Shown here: piece after piece, positions 14,567-22,631 of the stretch
Layout of the letters: each line of letters begins with the position of its first letter
Position numbering within the stretch: position 1 is the first letter of the stretch
From: an uncultured Peptococcaceae bacterium
GTDB taxonomy: Bacteria > Bacillota > Peptococcia > Peptococcales > Peptococcaceae
Assembly: GCA_938044045.1 (NCBI GenBank)
Contig: CALIQN010000038.1
Span: forward strand, 1 to 23,336
Length of the DNA: 23,336 nucleotides
Direction of reading: 5' to 3'
Made by a program: the position numbers and the translations under genes
The notes under the pieces: model-generated
The model's input: the letters and a program-made list of their open reading frames with translations, nothing else
Databases searched by the model: none
Told to the model about the DNA's origin: nothing

Positions 14567-15898
14567 CTACTTGGCGCCTTCGCCTTCAGAAGTTGCTTCA
14601 CCATTAGCTTCGGTTGCTTCGCTAACTTCCTCTTCTACTTCTTCTACTTCTGGCACAGGACGAGTATCAACATAGACACCTTCATCTTGTGTAAGTTTAT
14701 AAGCTAAAGCAGCTCTATCTTCTTGTTCAAATGCTTCAAAATCGCAATCTTTCTTCGTTACCATTGCCATCTTTAAGAGCAAGCTAAGAATGAAAATCCC
14801 GATTGCAAAAACACCAATAATGATGACAATTTCAGGTACAGTTGGATAGTAGCTTATAATCTCTCCAAATGGATTTTCAGATAACCCACCAATAACGAAG
14901 GTCAAACCTTTTTCAATGTACATAGAGATGAAGATCGCAAGACAGCCAATAATCATTGTTGTCTTTTCATAGCGGAATCTGGTTGGAATAAGAACCAATA
15001 GCGCTACTACCACTAAGAAGGTAAAGACGAGCATCAATGGTACAAATTGATTATGCCCATGAAGCCCAAAGAATAAATATTCTAAGGCTGCTTTATGTGC
15101 TGTTACATTGCTATAGAAAGCAACGAAAAATTCACTAAGCACCATAATGATGGTAACGATAAAAGCATAAATTGCTGTAGTTGCTAGCATTCTGATTGCC
15201 TTTTCACCTGCATTAAAGCCAGTGAGTTTATTTAAAAGGAGACAAATCAAAATGATAAGTGCTGGACCAGTTGCAAAAGCACTTGCCAAGAACTTTGCTG
15301 GCAAAACTGCAGTCAAGAAATAATGACGGCTTGGCAAACCAGCATAAAGGAACGCCGTTACAATATGGATACTAAAAGCAAATGGAACAGAAATCCAAGC
15401 TAGTATTTTAACCCATTTTTTGTAATGTACACCCTTGTTTTCTGCTTGTAAGACTTGATAACCAACTACTAAGTTAAGTAACAAGTAAATCGGAATAACC
15501 AAAGAGTCCCAGCAAAGCATAGAACGTGGTGTCCAATAAAGCCATACATTTAAAATTTTCATTGGTGCCCCGACGTCAACAACAACGAAAAGGAGCGCCA
15601 TAATAAGTGCCGCAATTGCTAAAAATTCACCAATAACAGTAATGCGACCATATTCTTTTACATTATGGAAGTAGTATGGTAGGACAATCATTACCCCACC
15701 GGCTGCTACCCCAACAAAGAAAGTTAAGTGACCAATATAAAGTCCCCATGAGATATCACGACTCATACCTGTGACATGGAACCCTTCCATCATCTGATAA
15801 GCATACGCACCGCAACCAACAGTGATGATGGCGAGAAGGAAAATTATCCAAGCCCAATAAGTCTTGTTACTTCGCTTTACAAACGCTTTTTCAATCAT
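14567..15898 (-). CDS. dsrP: DsrP, NrfD/PsrC-type quinone-interacting membrane subunit
   Basis: 443 residues with about ten transmembrane helices, the NrfD/PsrC fold that anchors periplasmic iron-sulfur subunits and interacts with quinone. Family-like segments are SWGLYIGHLTFFVGVAAGG, the WLYWTPRSMLCWDS loop, AFLYAGLPSRHYF and the AFATGPALIIL helix. The start overlaps the dsrO stop as ATGA. An unusual feature is a low-complexity Glu-rich tail (residues 414-443, starting PVPEVEEVEEEVSEA) after the last helix, which is not part of the NrfD domain. Its pairing with DsrO in the same operon supports DsrP over other NrfD relatives. Confidence 0.88.
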   Translation of the reverse strand: MIEKAFVKRSNKTYWAWIIFLLAIITVGCGAYAYQMMEGFHVTGMSRDISWGLYIGHLTFFVGVAAGGVMIVLPYYFHNVKEYGRITVIGEFLAIAALIMALLFVVVDVGAPMKILNVWLYWTPRSMLCWDSLVIPIYLLLNLVVGYQVLQAENKGVHYKKWVKILAWISVPFAFSIHIVTAFLYAGLPSRHYFLTAVLPAKFLASAFATGPALIILICLLLNKLTGFNAGEKAIRMLATTAIYAFIVTIIMVLSEFFVAFYSNVTAHKAALEYLFFGLHGHNQFVPLMLVFTFLVVVALLVLIPTRFRYEKTTMIIGCLAIFISMYIEKGLTFVIGGLSENPFGEIISYYPTVPEIVIIIGVFAIGIFILSLLLKMAMVTKKDCDFEAFEQEDRAALAYKLTQDEGVYVDTRPVPEVEEVEEEVSEATEANGEATSEGEGAK

Positions 15899-16692
15899 TT
15901 CTTCTCCTCGCTTTCCTCTTTCAAATGAACGCGATAGAACAACTTAGGCTCTGTACCATAGCCTGGCATACGTTGAATTGTCATATAATTAGCAATAATG
16001 CGGCTGATTTCAGAGGTTTGATCATCAATATCACCGACAATAATTGCCCCTTTAGACTTTTCTACACAGATTGGTTGCTTACCTTCTCTGAGACGTTCAT
16101 AACAAAAATCACATTTTTCTACAACACCCTTCATACGTGTTGGATACTCTGGATTGATTTCTGTTAAGAACTTTCTTGGATCATAGAAGTTAAAGCTTCT
16201 AGAACCATATGGGCAAGCTGCCATACAGTTACGACAACCAATGCAACGGTGCATATCCATAAGCACAATACCCTCTTCACTGCTGAAAGTTGCTTGTGTT
16301 GGGCAAACCTTAACACAAACAGGTTTAGCACAATGGTTGCAAAGTGCAACAAATTCTTTATCTTTATACTCTTCAGAAAGTGCTTTATGGTTAAGATCTA
16401 AGAATAACTTACCAAAATCTTCTCCCCAAATCCATTTGACTTCATGTGCCTCATCTGGAATTTTTGGTACATTATGGAATTTATGACATGCCGCTTGAAT
16501 TTCCTCTAGATTTTCTAGCTTATCCATATCAATAAGCATACCCCAAGATCTTGCTGTTAATTGTTTGGAAGAGCGTTTATACTCTCCCCCACCAAATGCT
16601 TGTTTATCATTTTTATGGCAACCTGTTAGTACAGCACTACCACAAGCAAGGGCACCTAGTTGTAAGAATTTTCTTCTAGATAACTTTTCCAT
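15895..16692 (-). CDS. dsrO: DsrO, Tat-exported iron-sulfur lipoprotein
   Basis: 265 residues. The N-terminus SRRKFLQLGALA is a twin-arginine signal (R6, R7), followed by LTGC with C25 as a lipobox cysteine. It should therefore be exported folded and lipid-anchored on the outer face. The ferredoxin-like part has C118/C121/C126/C130, C150/C153/C156/C160 and C194/C197/C209. With C69 this totals 12 ligands, exactly enough for three [4Fe-4S] clusters. The first CXXCXXC and the last Cys of the fourth motif (S213 instead) are absent, consistent with loss of one of the four ancestral clusters. It would wire DsrJ to DsrP. The start overlaps the dsrJ stop by one base (TAATG). Confidence 0.9.
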   Translation of the reverse strand: MEKLSRRKFLQLGALACGSAVLTGCHKNDKQAFGGGEYKRSSKQLTARSWGMLIDMDKLENLEEIQAACHKFHNVPKIPDEAHEVKWIWGEDFGKLFLDLNHKALSEEYKDKEFVALCNHCAKPVCVKVCPTQATFSSEEGIVLMDMHRCIGCRNCMAACPYGSRSFNFYDPRKFLTEINPEYPTRMKGVVEKCDFCYERLREGKQPICVEKSKGAIIVGDIDDQTSEISRIIANYMTIQRMPGYGTEPKLFYRVHLKEESEEKK

Positions 16693-17105
16693 TATTTGCC
16701 CCCTCCAATCTTACTTGATGGATTAACATGACAATTCCAGCAATTTGGTTCGACACCATTGTAGTCATGGCATTTTTTACAAAATTCATCATAGTTGCTG
16801 TGACATTCTAGACAAGTGTTTTGTAAGCTCATATGATATTCTTTACCATCTTTAGTGATTAAGATATCGTTGTTGTAACGTACAACTTGTACCTTCCAAT
16901 CTGCCAAAATTTCCATGTGATGATGACGCATATATTCTGTATCATAGATACATTTAGCATCTGCACCCATTGCATTGATAGCAGGAGTATCAAGACTAAT
17001 TTCTGGCTCTTGTGCAGCACTAGACTTATCAATGTCGATAATAGCAGGCACTGCCATCACTAAGATGAACACTAATATACCAATCCATACATTAATCTTA
17101 CGCAT
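16692..17105 (-). CDS. dsrJ: DsrJ, triheme c-type cytochrome
   Basis: 137 residues. One N-terminal hydrophobic segment (about 5-24) acts as signal anchor. Three CXXCH heme sites follow: CLECH at 98-102, CKKCH at 109-113 and CWNCH at 122-126. C52 in AKCIYDTEYMRHHH sits where DsrJ proteins carry a conserved cysteine proposed as an unusual heme axial ligand, and the adjacent His cluster offers further ligands. Located at the outer face of the membrane, it is the only c-type cytochrome in the window, so it is the obvious client of the ResB/CcsA heme-attachment genes upstream. It lies three bases after dsrK. Confidence 0.92.
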   Translation of the reverse strand: MRKINVWIGILVFILVMAVPAIIDIDKSSAAQEPEISLDTPAINAMGADAKCIYDTEYMRHHHMEILADWKVQVVRYNNDILITKDGKEYHMSLQNTCLECHSNYDEFCKKCHDYNGVEPNCWNCHVNPSSKIGGGK

Positions 17106-17108
17106 GAT

Positions 17109-18716
17109 CTACTCCTCCTCCATATTTTGAAGTGGTTCAAAACGCAAGTTTTCTTCACGTTGTTTTTCACCCTTCATGACTAAGGCATTACCTAAAAGTT
17201 CGTGTACCCCACAAACTTGAACACCCGGTGCCCAGTAACGCATAAGTGGTGGGAGAGCTGCACGGTCAATCGCACATACGCAGGCTAACATATTGACGCC
17301 TTTTGTCTTTTTAACATGATTGACAGCATTTGCTCTAGGGAAGCCCCCACGCATTCTAAGCTCCATATCCTCTTCTGCATTAAGCCCAGAACCAGAGCCA
17401 CAACAGAAAGTCTTCTCACGAATGGTATCTTCTGGCATTTCATGCCATTCTACACAACGATCTAAGATATAACGAGGTTCTTCTAAAAGCCCCATACCAC
17501 GTGAAGTATTACAAGAATCATGATAGGTCGCAATAATACCTTTGTTTCGGCTTGGATCTAGCTTAACCTTATTATGATGGAGCAAGTCCGCTGTAAACTC
17601 GGTGACGTGAATCATCTTAGTTGAAGTTGCATTTTCAAAAACAGTCCCTGTAATAGGGCTTTTTGGCACTTCTAGGAAGTCTGCTGTCCCATTCATGGTA
17701 TCCATGTATTGGTGAAGAACACGCCACATATGACCACATTCCCCACCGATAATGAATTTTACGCCCAAGCGCTTTGCTTCAGCATAAATTTTCCAGTTAA
17801 GACGTTTCATCATTTCATGAGAGGTAAAGAACCCAAAGTTACCACCTTCTGAGTTAAAGGTACTAACGGTATAGTCCAGTCCCATTTCATGGAAAAGCAT
17901 GAGTTGTCCAGCCAAAGTGTAGTTACCAGGTGTCGCGAAAATATCCCCAGATGGTGGTACATAAAGAATCTCTGCACCTTTTCTGTTGTAAGTTAAGTCA
18001 AGTCTGACACCTGTAACATCTTCAATATCATCTAAAAGCATGTCATAGCTGTCGACGATACCATGAGGTTGAATCCCTAAGTGGTTCCCTTTCATGTAAC
18101 AGTTTGCTACTGGTGTGACAATCCAATCGATATTCATACCGATTAAGTTAAGTAATTCACGTCCAATGATGGTAATTTCTGCTGTATCTATCCCATAAGG
18201 ACAAAATACTGAACAACGACGGCATTCTGTGCATTGGAAGAAATAGACAAACCATTCTTTCAAAACATCAAAGGTCAGCTCTCTAGCGCCTACCATTTTT
18301 GCCATTAATTTACCTGCAAGTGTGTATTCTTTACGATAAACACTACGCAAAAGTTCTGCACGAAGAACAGGCATATTCTTTGGATCGCCACTTCCCAAGA
18401 AGAAATGACACTTATCCGCACAAGCCCCACAACGTACACAACAATCCATAAAAACCTTGAGTGAACGGAAACGTTTGAGTCGAAGATGGAGACCTTCTAA
18501 AATAATTTTTTGCCAATCATCAGGAAGCTGCCATGTATCTGTATCTGGTACACGCCATTCTCTTGGATTTGGCAAACCGACAGCCTTTAAGCTTTCCATT
18601 TTCCCCGCGTGGCAATATAACCCGTCTTTTAATTCAGCCGGAGTATCCATCCAATTGCCTTTTGGTGGTTCATAACTAATGCTCAAAAGCTCTTCCGGTT
18701 TTGGAAGTTTTGCCAT
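17109..18716 (-). CDS. dsrK: DsrK, HdrD-like iron-sulfur catalytic subunit
   Basis: 535 residues, cytoplasmic. Two [4Fe-4S] motifs are present: C93/C96/C99/C103 in CVRCGACADKC and C162/C165/C168/C172 in CTECRRCSVFCPYG. Two cysteine-rich CCG-type regions of the heterodisulfide reductase D family follow, with YHDSC (C402) followed by FCCGSGSG (C438/C439), plus C327 and C479/C481. Such regions bind the non-cubane cluster proposed to reduce the DsrC trisulfide. This layout fits DsrK; related alternatives are HmeD and TmcB, but the J-O-P-M neighbours decide. AAGGGGTG precedes the ATG. First dsr gene of the operon and 30 bp after the RsbRD-like gene. Confidence 0.9.
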   Translation of the reverse strand: MAKLPKPEELLSISYEPPKGNWMDTPAELKDGLYCHAGKMESLKAVGLPNPREWRVPDTDTWQLPDDWQKIILEGLHLRLKRFRSLKVFMDCCVRCGACADKCHFFLGSGDPKNMPVLRAELLRSVYRKEYTLAGKLMAKMVGARELTFDVLKEWFVYFFQCTECRRCSVFCPYGIDTAEITIIGRELLNLIGMNIDWIVTPVANCYMKGNHLGIQPHGIVDSYDMLLDDIEDVTGVRLDLTYNRKGAEILYVPPSGDIFATPGNYTLAGQLMLFHEMGLDYTVSTFNSEGGNFGFFTSHEMMKRLNWKIYAEAKRLGVKFIIGGECGHMWRVLHQYMDTMNGTADFLEVPKSPITGTVFENATSTKMIHVTEFTADLLHHNKVKLDPSRNKGIIATYHDSCNTSRGMGLLEEPRYILDRCVEWHEMPEDTIREKTFCCGSGSGLNAEEDMELRMRGGFPRANAVNHVKKTKGVNMLACVCAIDRAALPPLMRYWAPGVQVCGVHELLGNALVMKGEKQREENLRFEPLQNMEEE

Positions 18717-18746
18717 TGTTTTACACCCCTTTATTTAGTATCAAAC

Positions 18747-19337
18747 TTAGTGCTCTGCCTCGCACCCACTACAGCCTTCGCTTGGGCACTCTAGCTTTGT
18801 GCTACAACGCATAAAACTACTCATATCAAGTTCTTCATTTAAAAGATTTGCTTTAATTAATAGATCATTGGTCTCCTTAATTTGCGTCAAGCGAAGATCA
18901 TAGAGTAAAATCTTGCTTTCCACATATAAATCATAAGCATATAGTGCAACGGTGTCCAAATCACTATAAAAATCAAGCAATTCATTTAAAGAGCTTTCTT
19001 TGACAAGGTTTTCAGCCTTATAGTGCCGCTCGATGGTTTGCTTTAATGCCGGTATAAAAGATACCGCCTGAGAAGGCAAGACTTCTTGTACCGCTTTAAT
19101 ACGCAAAATCATCTGTAATTCTTGATTGATGACATCACTACTTGGCTCTTCTTTGAAAAGCTCTGCTAATATATGACTCATGCTTTGCATGAGATTGTAG
19201 CCTACAGGATTAGAAAAAGTAGATTTTGTATTTTTAAAATAACGTCTTGTTTCTTCAGGATAAGATTCTAAAAGGCGATTGAACCAAGCTTCTGTCAGCT
19301 TATCCTTATCTTTTTTTAAGATTTCCTTTAGACGCAT
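18747..19337 (-). CDS. RsbRD-N-like protein with a cysteine-rich tail, in the dsr operon
   Basis: 196 residues, soluble and mostly helical. The start MRLKEILKKDKDKLTEAWFNRLLESYPEE matches the N-terminal domain seen in RsbRD-type co-antagonists (a non-heme-globin-like sensory fold), and proteins with this domain are commonly found next to dsrMKJOP in sulfate reducers. No STAS domain is present. The C-terminus carries four cysteines, C178, C184, C189 and C192 (C-x5-C-x4-C-x2-C), which could bind a metal or an iron-sulfur cluster. Proposed role: a redox or sulfur-status sensor, or an assembly factor, for the complex (inference). AGGAGGG precedes the start. It lies between ccsA (11 bp) and dsrK (30 bp). 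Confidence 0.7.
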   Translation of the reverse strand: MRLKEILKKDKDKLTEAWFNRLLESYPEETRRYFKNTKSTFSNPVGYNLMQSMSHILAELFKEEPSSDVINQELQMILRIKAVQEVLPSQAVSFIPALKQTIERHYKAENLVKESSLNELLDFYSDLDTVALYAYDLYVESKILLYDLRLTQIKETNDLLIKANLLNEELDMSSFMRCSTKLECPSEGCSGCEAEH

Positions 19338-19348
19338 CCTAACCCTCC

Positions 19349-20146
19349 TTAAATGTAACTATGGAGTCCTGGTAGTAGATAGCTCACCCCAAAGAAAGTG
19401 AAAATCACTGCCAAAAACCCTACAATATTTAGCCAAGCAGCTTTTTTGCCCTGCCATCCTTGAAGGCGCATGTGCAAAAATGCTGCATAAATCAACCAGG
19501 TAATTAATGCCCAAGTTTCCTTTGGATCCCATGACCAAAAAGTCCCCCAAGCATATTCTGCCCAAACCGCACCTGTAATAATCATAACAGTGTGCATCGG
19601 TAAACCTACTAAAATTAATCTATAACTTAAATCATCTAATTTTTTATCATCTGAAAAACGTACCTTTAATGCACTTGAATTACCTCTAATCAAATACATC
19701 AGAGCCACTGCAAAAGAAATGGCAAAGGCACCATAGGCTACAATTGCTGTAAAGACATGGAACTTCAACCAGCTACTATTTAAGGCTGGTGCAAGTGCAG
19801 AAATATTGGTACTTCTACCCTCTAACCAAATACCTAACACTGCGATAATAGGAAAAAGAATCAAACCTAAATTGAAGAGTTCGAATTTTTTTGCGATCAC
19901 CACATACATCAAAGCCACCATAAAGACAATCCACATTGCAAACTCTGCACCATTAGTAAGAGGAAGCGTCTTGGTCAGCATACCACGAACTGCAATCAAT
20001 ATTGCTGAAGCAAGCAAAGCACCATAGCTAAAAATTGGTATTAATTTCACCAAACTCTCTTGCTTCAAAGAAATAATATTGACCATAAAACCTGCAATAC
20101 TAAATGAAATAATCGCTATAATAATAGGTATTTGCATTGTTTCCAT
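19349..20146 (-). CDS. ccsA: cytochrome c biogenesis protein CcsA/ResC
   Basis: 265 residues with about eight membrane helices. The signature tryptophan-rich WWD loop is at about 195-212 (WAEYAWGTFWSWDPKETW), and H130 and H185 are candidate heme ligands in flanking segments. With ResB it forms the System II synthetase that passes heme to the outer face and ligates it to CXXCH motifs. It starts four bases after the resB stop, with AAGGAG ten bases upstream. A second ATG three codons on is possible. Its place directly before the dsr genes suggests a dedicated role in maturing DsrJ. Confidence 0.93.
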   Translation of the reverse strand: METMQIPIIIAIISFSIAGFMVNIISLKQESLVKLIPIFSYGALLASAILIAVRGMLTKTLPLTNGAEFAMWIVFMVALMYVVIAKKFELFNLGLILFPIIAVLGIWLEGRSTNISALAPALNSSWLKFHVFTAIVAYGAFAISFAVALMYLIRGNSSALKVRFSDDKKLDDLSYRLILVGLPMHTVMIITGAVWAEYAWGTFWSWDPKETWALITWLIYAAFLHMRLQGWQGKKAAWLNIVGFLAVIFTFFGVSYLLPGLHSYI

Positions 20147-20150
20147 AAAA

Positions 20151-21308
20151 TTAAGTCTCCTTTATCTCTTTTAACTCACAGTAAATGGTTTCCCTTAAAT
20201 CTTTTGACTTAGTATTGACACGAATAGCATTATGATCAGCTTCGCCAAAATAACACCATATTTCACGATACCTTCCTAGCCAAAACAACATGCAAGCAAA
20301 ACTTGCAACAATAAAGCCTAAGAAGACAACGGATAAATAGGGATTGTATTTAACTTGAAGCACTGTATAATCAAGTTTTTTCTCAAAAGTCAAAGTCAAA
20401 CCATTATCTAAAACAAACTTATCCCCTAGCTTCATCGCCTTTTCAGTGATCTGATTGCCAGATTCATCAAAGGCATAAAATAAAGAAACATCTTTGGTCA
20501 TCGGTCTTACCTGAATCATGTTGGCTCCACCTTTGACCCTTAACGGTATCATCTGATCCTCTGGAAAAACATAATCACCTTTGACAGTCTCATCGCCTAC
20601 TACATGAAACAAATACTCATTAGAAAATGCCATCTGATAGATACTAAGCCCATGTTCTTTAAATGGATGATTGACACTCGCTTGTCTATTTTTATAAGGG
20701 GATAATCCCTTCACCTCTAAGTCAAAAGTACTCACCCAGTTTTTTACATTACCCATCTCATCGTACAGTGTTTCAAAGTTTATCAAGGTAAGTTTTCCTT
20801 CACCAACTTTTTCTTCGATGTTCTTTGGTAAAGCTAAAGACTCGCCACTTGCTAATTTTAGGGTATCTGTCACCTGAAAAGTTGTCAAAAAACTCCCTAC
20901 AATAATAATTAGCAAGCCAATATGTAAAATATGTGGTGCCAAAAACGAAAGCTTATTCTTTGTTGCCAAAAGATACTTGCCATCTTGGCTTTCTTTGAGA
21001 TAATAATGACCCGCTTTTAAATACGCCATCACTTCTTCTTTTGTGCTGGAAATCGGCTTAAAATTAGCCTCCTTACCTTCAAGCGTACCAACTTGACGTC
21101 TTAAGGTTCTCAAAACATTAGGCCAAAGCTTAATACTACAAGTCAGTAAGTTTAAAAAGAAGAATCCCACCAAAATGCGAAAAGGCGTTGAGCTAAAAAC
21201 TTCTGGCGTGTCAAAAAAAGTCGAAGAAATCGACAACCCAGAAATAGCGGCAATTAAAATAATCGCTAAATCCATTGATGAAATAAAGCGTTTTAATTCT
21301 TTAAACAT
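20151..21308 (-). CDS. resB: cytochrome c biogenesis protein ResB
   Basis: 385 residues, shorter than the roughly 540 of Bacillus ResB but with the same plan. Two N-terminal helices come first (the MDLAIILIAAISGLSISSTFF and FRILVGFFFLNLLTCSIKLW regions). A third lies around 125-147 (APHILHIGLLIIIVGSF). A large extracytoplasmic beta domain follows (about 150-330), then a last helix near 332-352. ResB is the partner of CcsA in System II heme ligation. First gene of the long operon that ends after dsrM, with an extended -10 promoter 44 bp upstream. The reduced length is common in anaerobes. Confidence 0.9.
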   Translation of the reverse strand: MFKELKRFISSMDLAIILIAAISGLSISSTFFDTPEVFSSTPFRILVGFFFLNLLTCSIKLWPNVLRTLRRQVGTLEGKEANFKPISSTKEEVMAYLKAGHYYLKESQDGKYLLATKNKLSFLAPHILHIGLLIIIVGSFLTTFQVTDTLKLASGESLALPKNIEEKVGEGKLTLINFETLYDEMGNVKNWVSTFDLEVKGLSPYKNRQASVNHPFKEHGLSIYQMAFSNEYLFHVVGDETVKGDYVFPEDQMIPLRVKGGANMIQVRPMTKDVSLFYAFDESGNQITEKAMKLGDKFVLDNGLTLTFEKKLDYTVLQVKYNPYLSVVFLGFIVASFACMLFWLGRYREIWCYFGEADHNAIRVNTKSKDLRETIYCELKEIKET

Positions 21309-21351
21309 TATCGAGCATTTCCTTTCCTAACATTTTGCTATTACATCTGTC

Positions 21352-21360
21352 ATTATAGCA
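21352..21360 (-). promoter_or_regulatory. extended -10 promoter of the resBC-dsrKJOPM operon
   Basis: The minus strand reads TGCTATAAT, a perfect extended -10, about 44 bp before the resB start. No good -35 is present. The rest of 21361-21455 is AT-rich with no other feature I can support. All gaps downstream to 13477 are 30 bp or less, so this is probably the only major promoter. Confidence 0.65.
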
Positions 21361-21455
21361 AATAAAAAGCAAGTGCGACGATTTGTTTGTATTCTTCTCT
21401 CGTTTTTTGGATAAGCTTTTCTTATTTTTAGTATTATTGTTTTATTTTAACATAA

Positions 21456-21496
21456 AAAAATAACGTTGACGAGAAAAACTCATCAACGTTATTTTT
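21456..21496 (-). terminator. terminator of the pspC-cbiX-rsbW-sigma operon
   Basis: The 14-bp stem 21456-21469/21483-21496 (core TAACGTTGA) is extended by GAG/CTC after a C-A mismatch, with a five-base A loop. T-rich sequence follows on the minus strand. It overlaps the sigma-factor stop by two bases. Confidence 0.85.
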
Positions 21497-22235
21497 ATTT
21501 TTCCATAAATTGTCTAATTTTACCTAAAGCACTCTTTTCTAAGCGAGAAATTTGCATCTGACTGACACCTAAAATTTTTGCAATAGCTGTCTGCGTCATA
21601 TCTTCCATATAACGATAATAGATGACTTTTCTTTCATTATCTTCTAGATAACTCATGGCATTTTTTAAATCTTGTTTTAATTCAATTCTTTCATAGCCTT
21701 TATCCTCAACACCAAGATAATTACTCAAAGTGTTGGTATTACCCTCTTCATCCTCTTGAACAGAAAGAGAAGTCGTCTGTGTTGCCCACTTGGCTTCCAT
21801 CGCATCCACGACGTCCTTTTCTTCGGCACCTATCATCTTAGCAATTTGTTCTACAGATGGATTTTCACCATGTTCTTGATAATACTCACTCTCTGCCTTA
21901 GTAATATAGGTACTCATTTCTCGATACTTGCGTGGAATGGTAATTCGCCAAGTGTTATCTCGATAATAATTCATCAATTTTCCTGAAACGGTACGATAGG
22001 CAAAGGTTTTAAAGCGTACGCCCTTACTAGGGTCAAAACGATCTATTGCACCCAAGACAGCAATACGTGCCACTTGAGTCATATCCTCTTGTTCCCAGGG
22101 TAGGTAGCATTGTGTTTTACACCAATAACGCACTAGAGGATCCATAGCAATTACTATTTCTTCTAAAGCCTCACTACTTGGGTTTTCTTTGTAATCTTTG
22201 ACAAGTTCTTCAATATCCTGTTTTCGTTTAGACAT
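21495..22235 (-). CDS. SigB/SigF-type RNA polymerase sigma factor
   Basis: 246 residues. Region 2 (about 30-100) contains DMTQVARIAVLGAIDRFDP, VRFKTFAYRTVSGKLMNYYRD and NTWRITIPRK. The RDxTWxxxxPRK ending is characteristic of the SigB/F/G group rather than SigA. Region 3 lies at about 105-150. Region 4 (about 192-240) has the helix-turn-helix AIAKILGVSQMQISRLEKSAL. It is 12 bp after an RsbW-like kinase, the gene order of partner-switching operons, but no RsbV-like antagonist is present in the window. It could be a stress sigma factor; a sporulation factor is less likely from this context. The regulon is unknown. Confidence 0.88.
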   Translation of the reverse strand: MSKRKQDIEELVKDYKENPSSEALEEIVIAMDPLVRYWCKTQCYLPWEQEDMTQVARIAVLGAIDRFDPSKGVRFKTFAYRTVSGKLMNYYRDNTWRITIPRKYREMSTYITKAESEYYQEHGENPSVEQIAKMIGAEEKDVVDAMEAKWATQTTSLSVQEDEEGNTNTLSNYLGVEDKGYERIELKQDLKNAMSYLEDNERKVIYYRYMEDMTQTAIAKILGVSQMQISRLEKSALGKIRQFMEK

Positions 22236-22247
22236 CTTATTCTCCTG

Positions 22248-22631
22248 CTACCAAATAATCTCTATCGTCCACGTATTGTTTTCTTCATTATAGCAGAAAC
22301 GATCGGCAATTAGCTCTATCAAATATAACCCTCTACCACACTCTAAAAGATCAGAAGGTGCTTGATAGTTTTTCACCTTACAACCCAAGCCCTCATCTCG
22401 TATTTCTGCCACAAACCGATCTTTTAAAAAGGTTGCACAAAAATATACTGCCTTAGTTTCATCACAGGCATTGCCATGTATAAGTGCATTAGAAAGGGCT
22501 TCGTATAAACAAAGTTTAAGATCATTTTGCCTAAGGCGTATTTTTTCACTTTCTTCTAATCGTTCTATTAAATATTCAATGCAAGGTGTAATCTCTTGTC
22601 TTTTGTGCAAAACAAATTCCACAATTTTCAT
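22248..22631 (-). CDS. RsbW/SpoIIAB-like anti-sigma serine kinase
   Basis: 127 residues, one HATPase_c (GHKL) domain. The N box is YEALSNALIHGN (E44, N48, H52), the G1 box RDEGLGC (D79, G81, G83) and the G2 box CGRGLYLI (G99, G101). The length matches single-domain RsbW-type kinases, which hold a sigma factor and phosphorylate an anti-anti-sigma protein. It overlaps the chelatase gene before it as ATGA and is followed 12 bp later by the sigma factor, its probable partner. No RsbV/SpoIIAA homologue is nearby, so the antagonist would act from elsewhere. Six cysteines in 127 residues (C17, C41, C56, C65, C84, C98) plus C113 is a high count. Confidence 0.85.
   Translation of the reverse strand: MKIVEFVLHKRQEITPCIEYLIERLEESEKIRLRQNDLKLCLYEALSNALIHGNACDETKAVYFCATFLKDRFVAEIRDEGLGCKVKNYQAPSDLLECGRGLYLIELIADRFCYNEENNTWTIEIIW

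Noticed and set aside
13477..18716. Nitrate reductase or heterodisulfide reductase operon, or Hme/Tmc complex
   Set aside because: NarI-like and HdrD-like subunits alone would allow these, but the triheme DsrJ, Tat iron-sulfur DsrO and NrfD-type DsrP together fit DsrMKJOP best. No molybdenum subunit is present.
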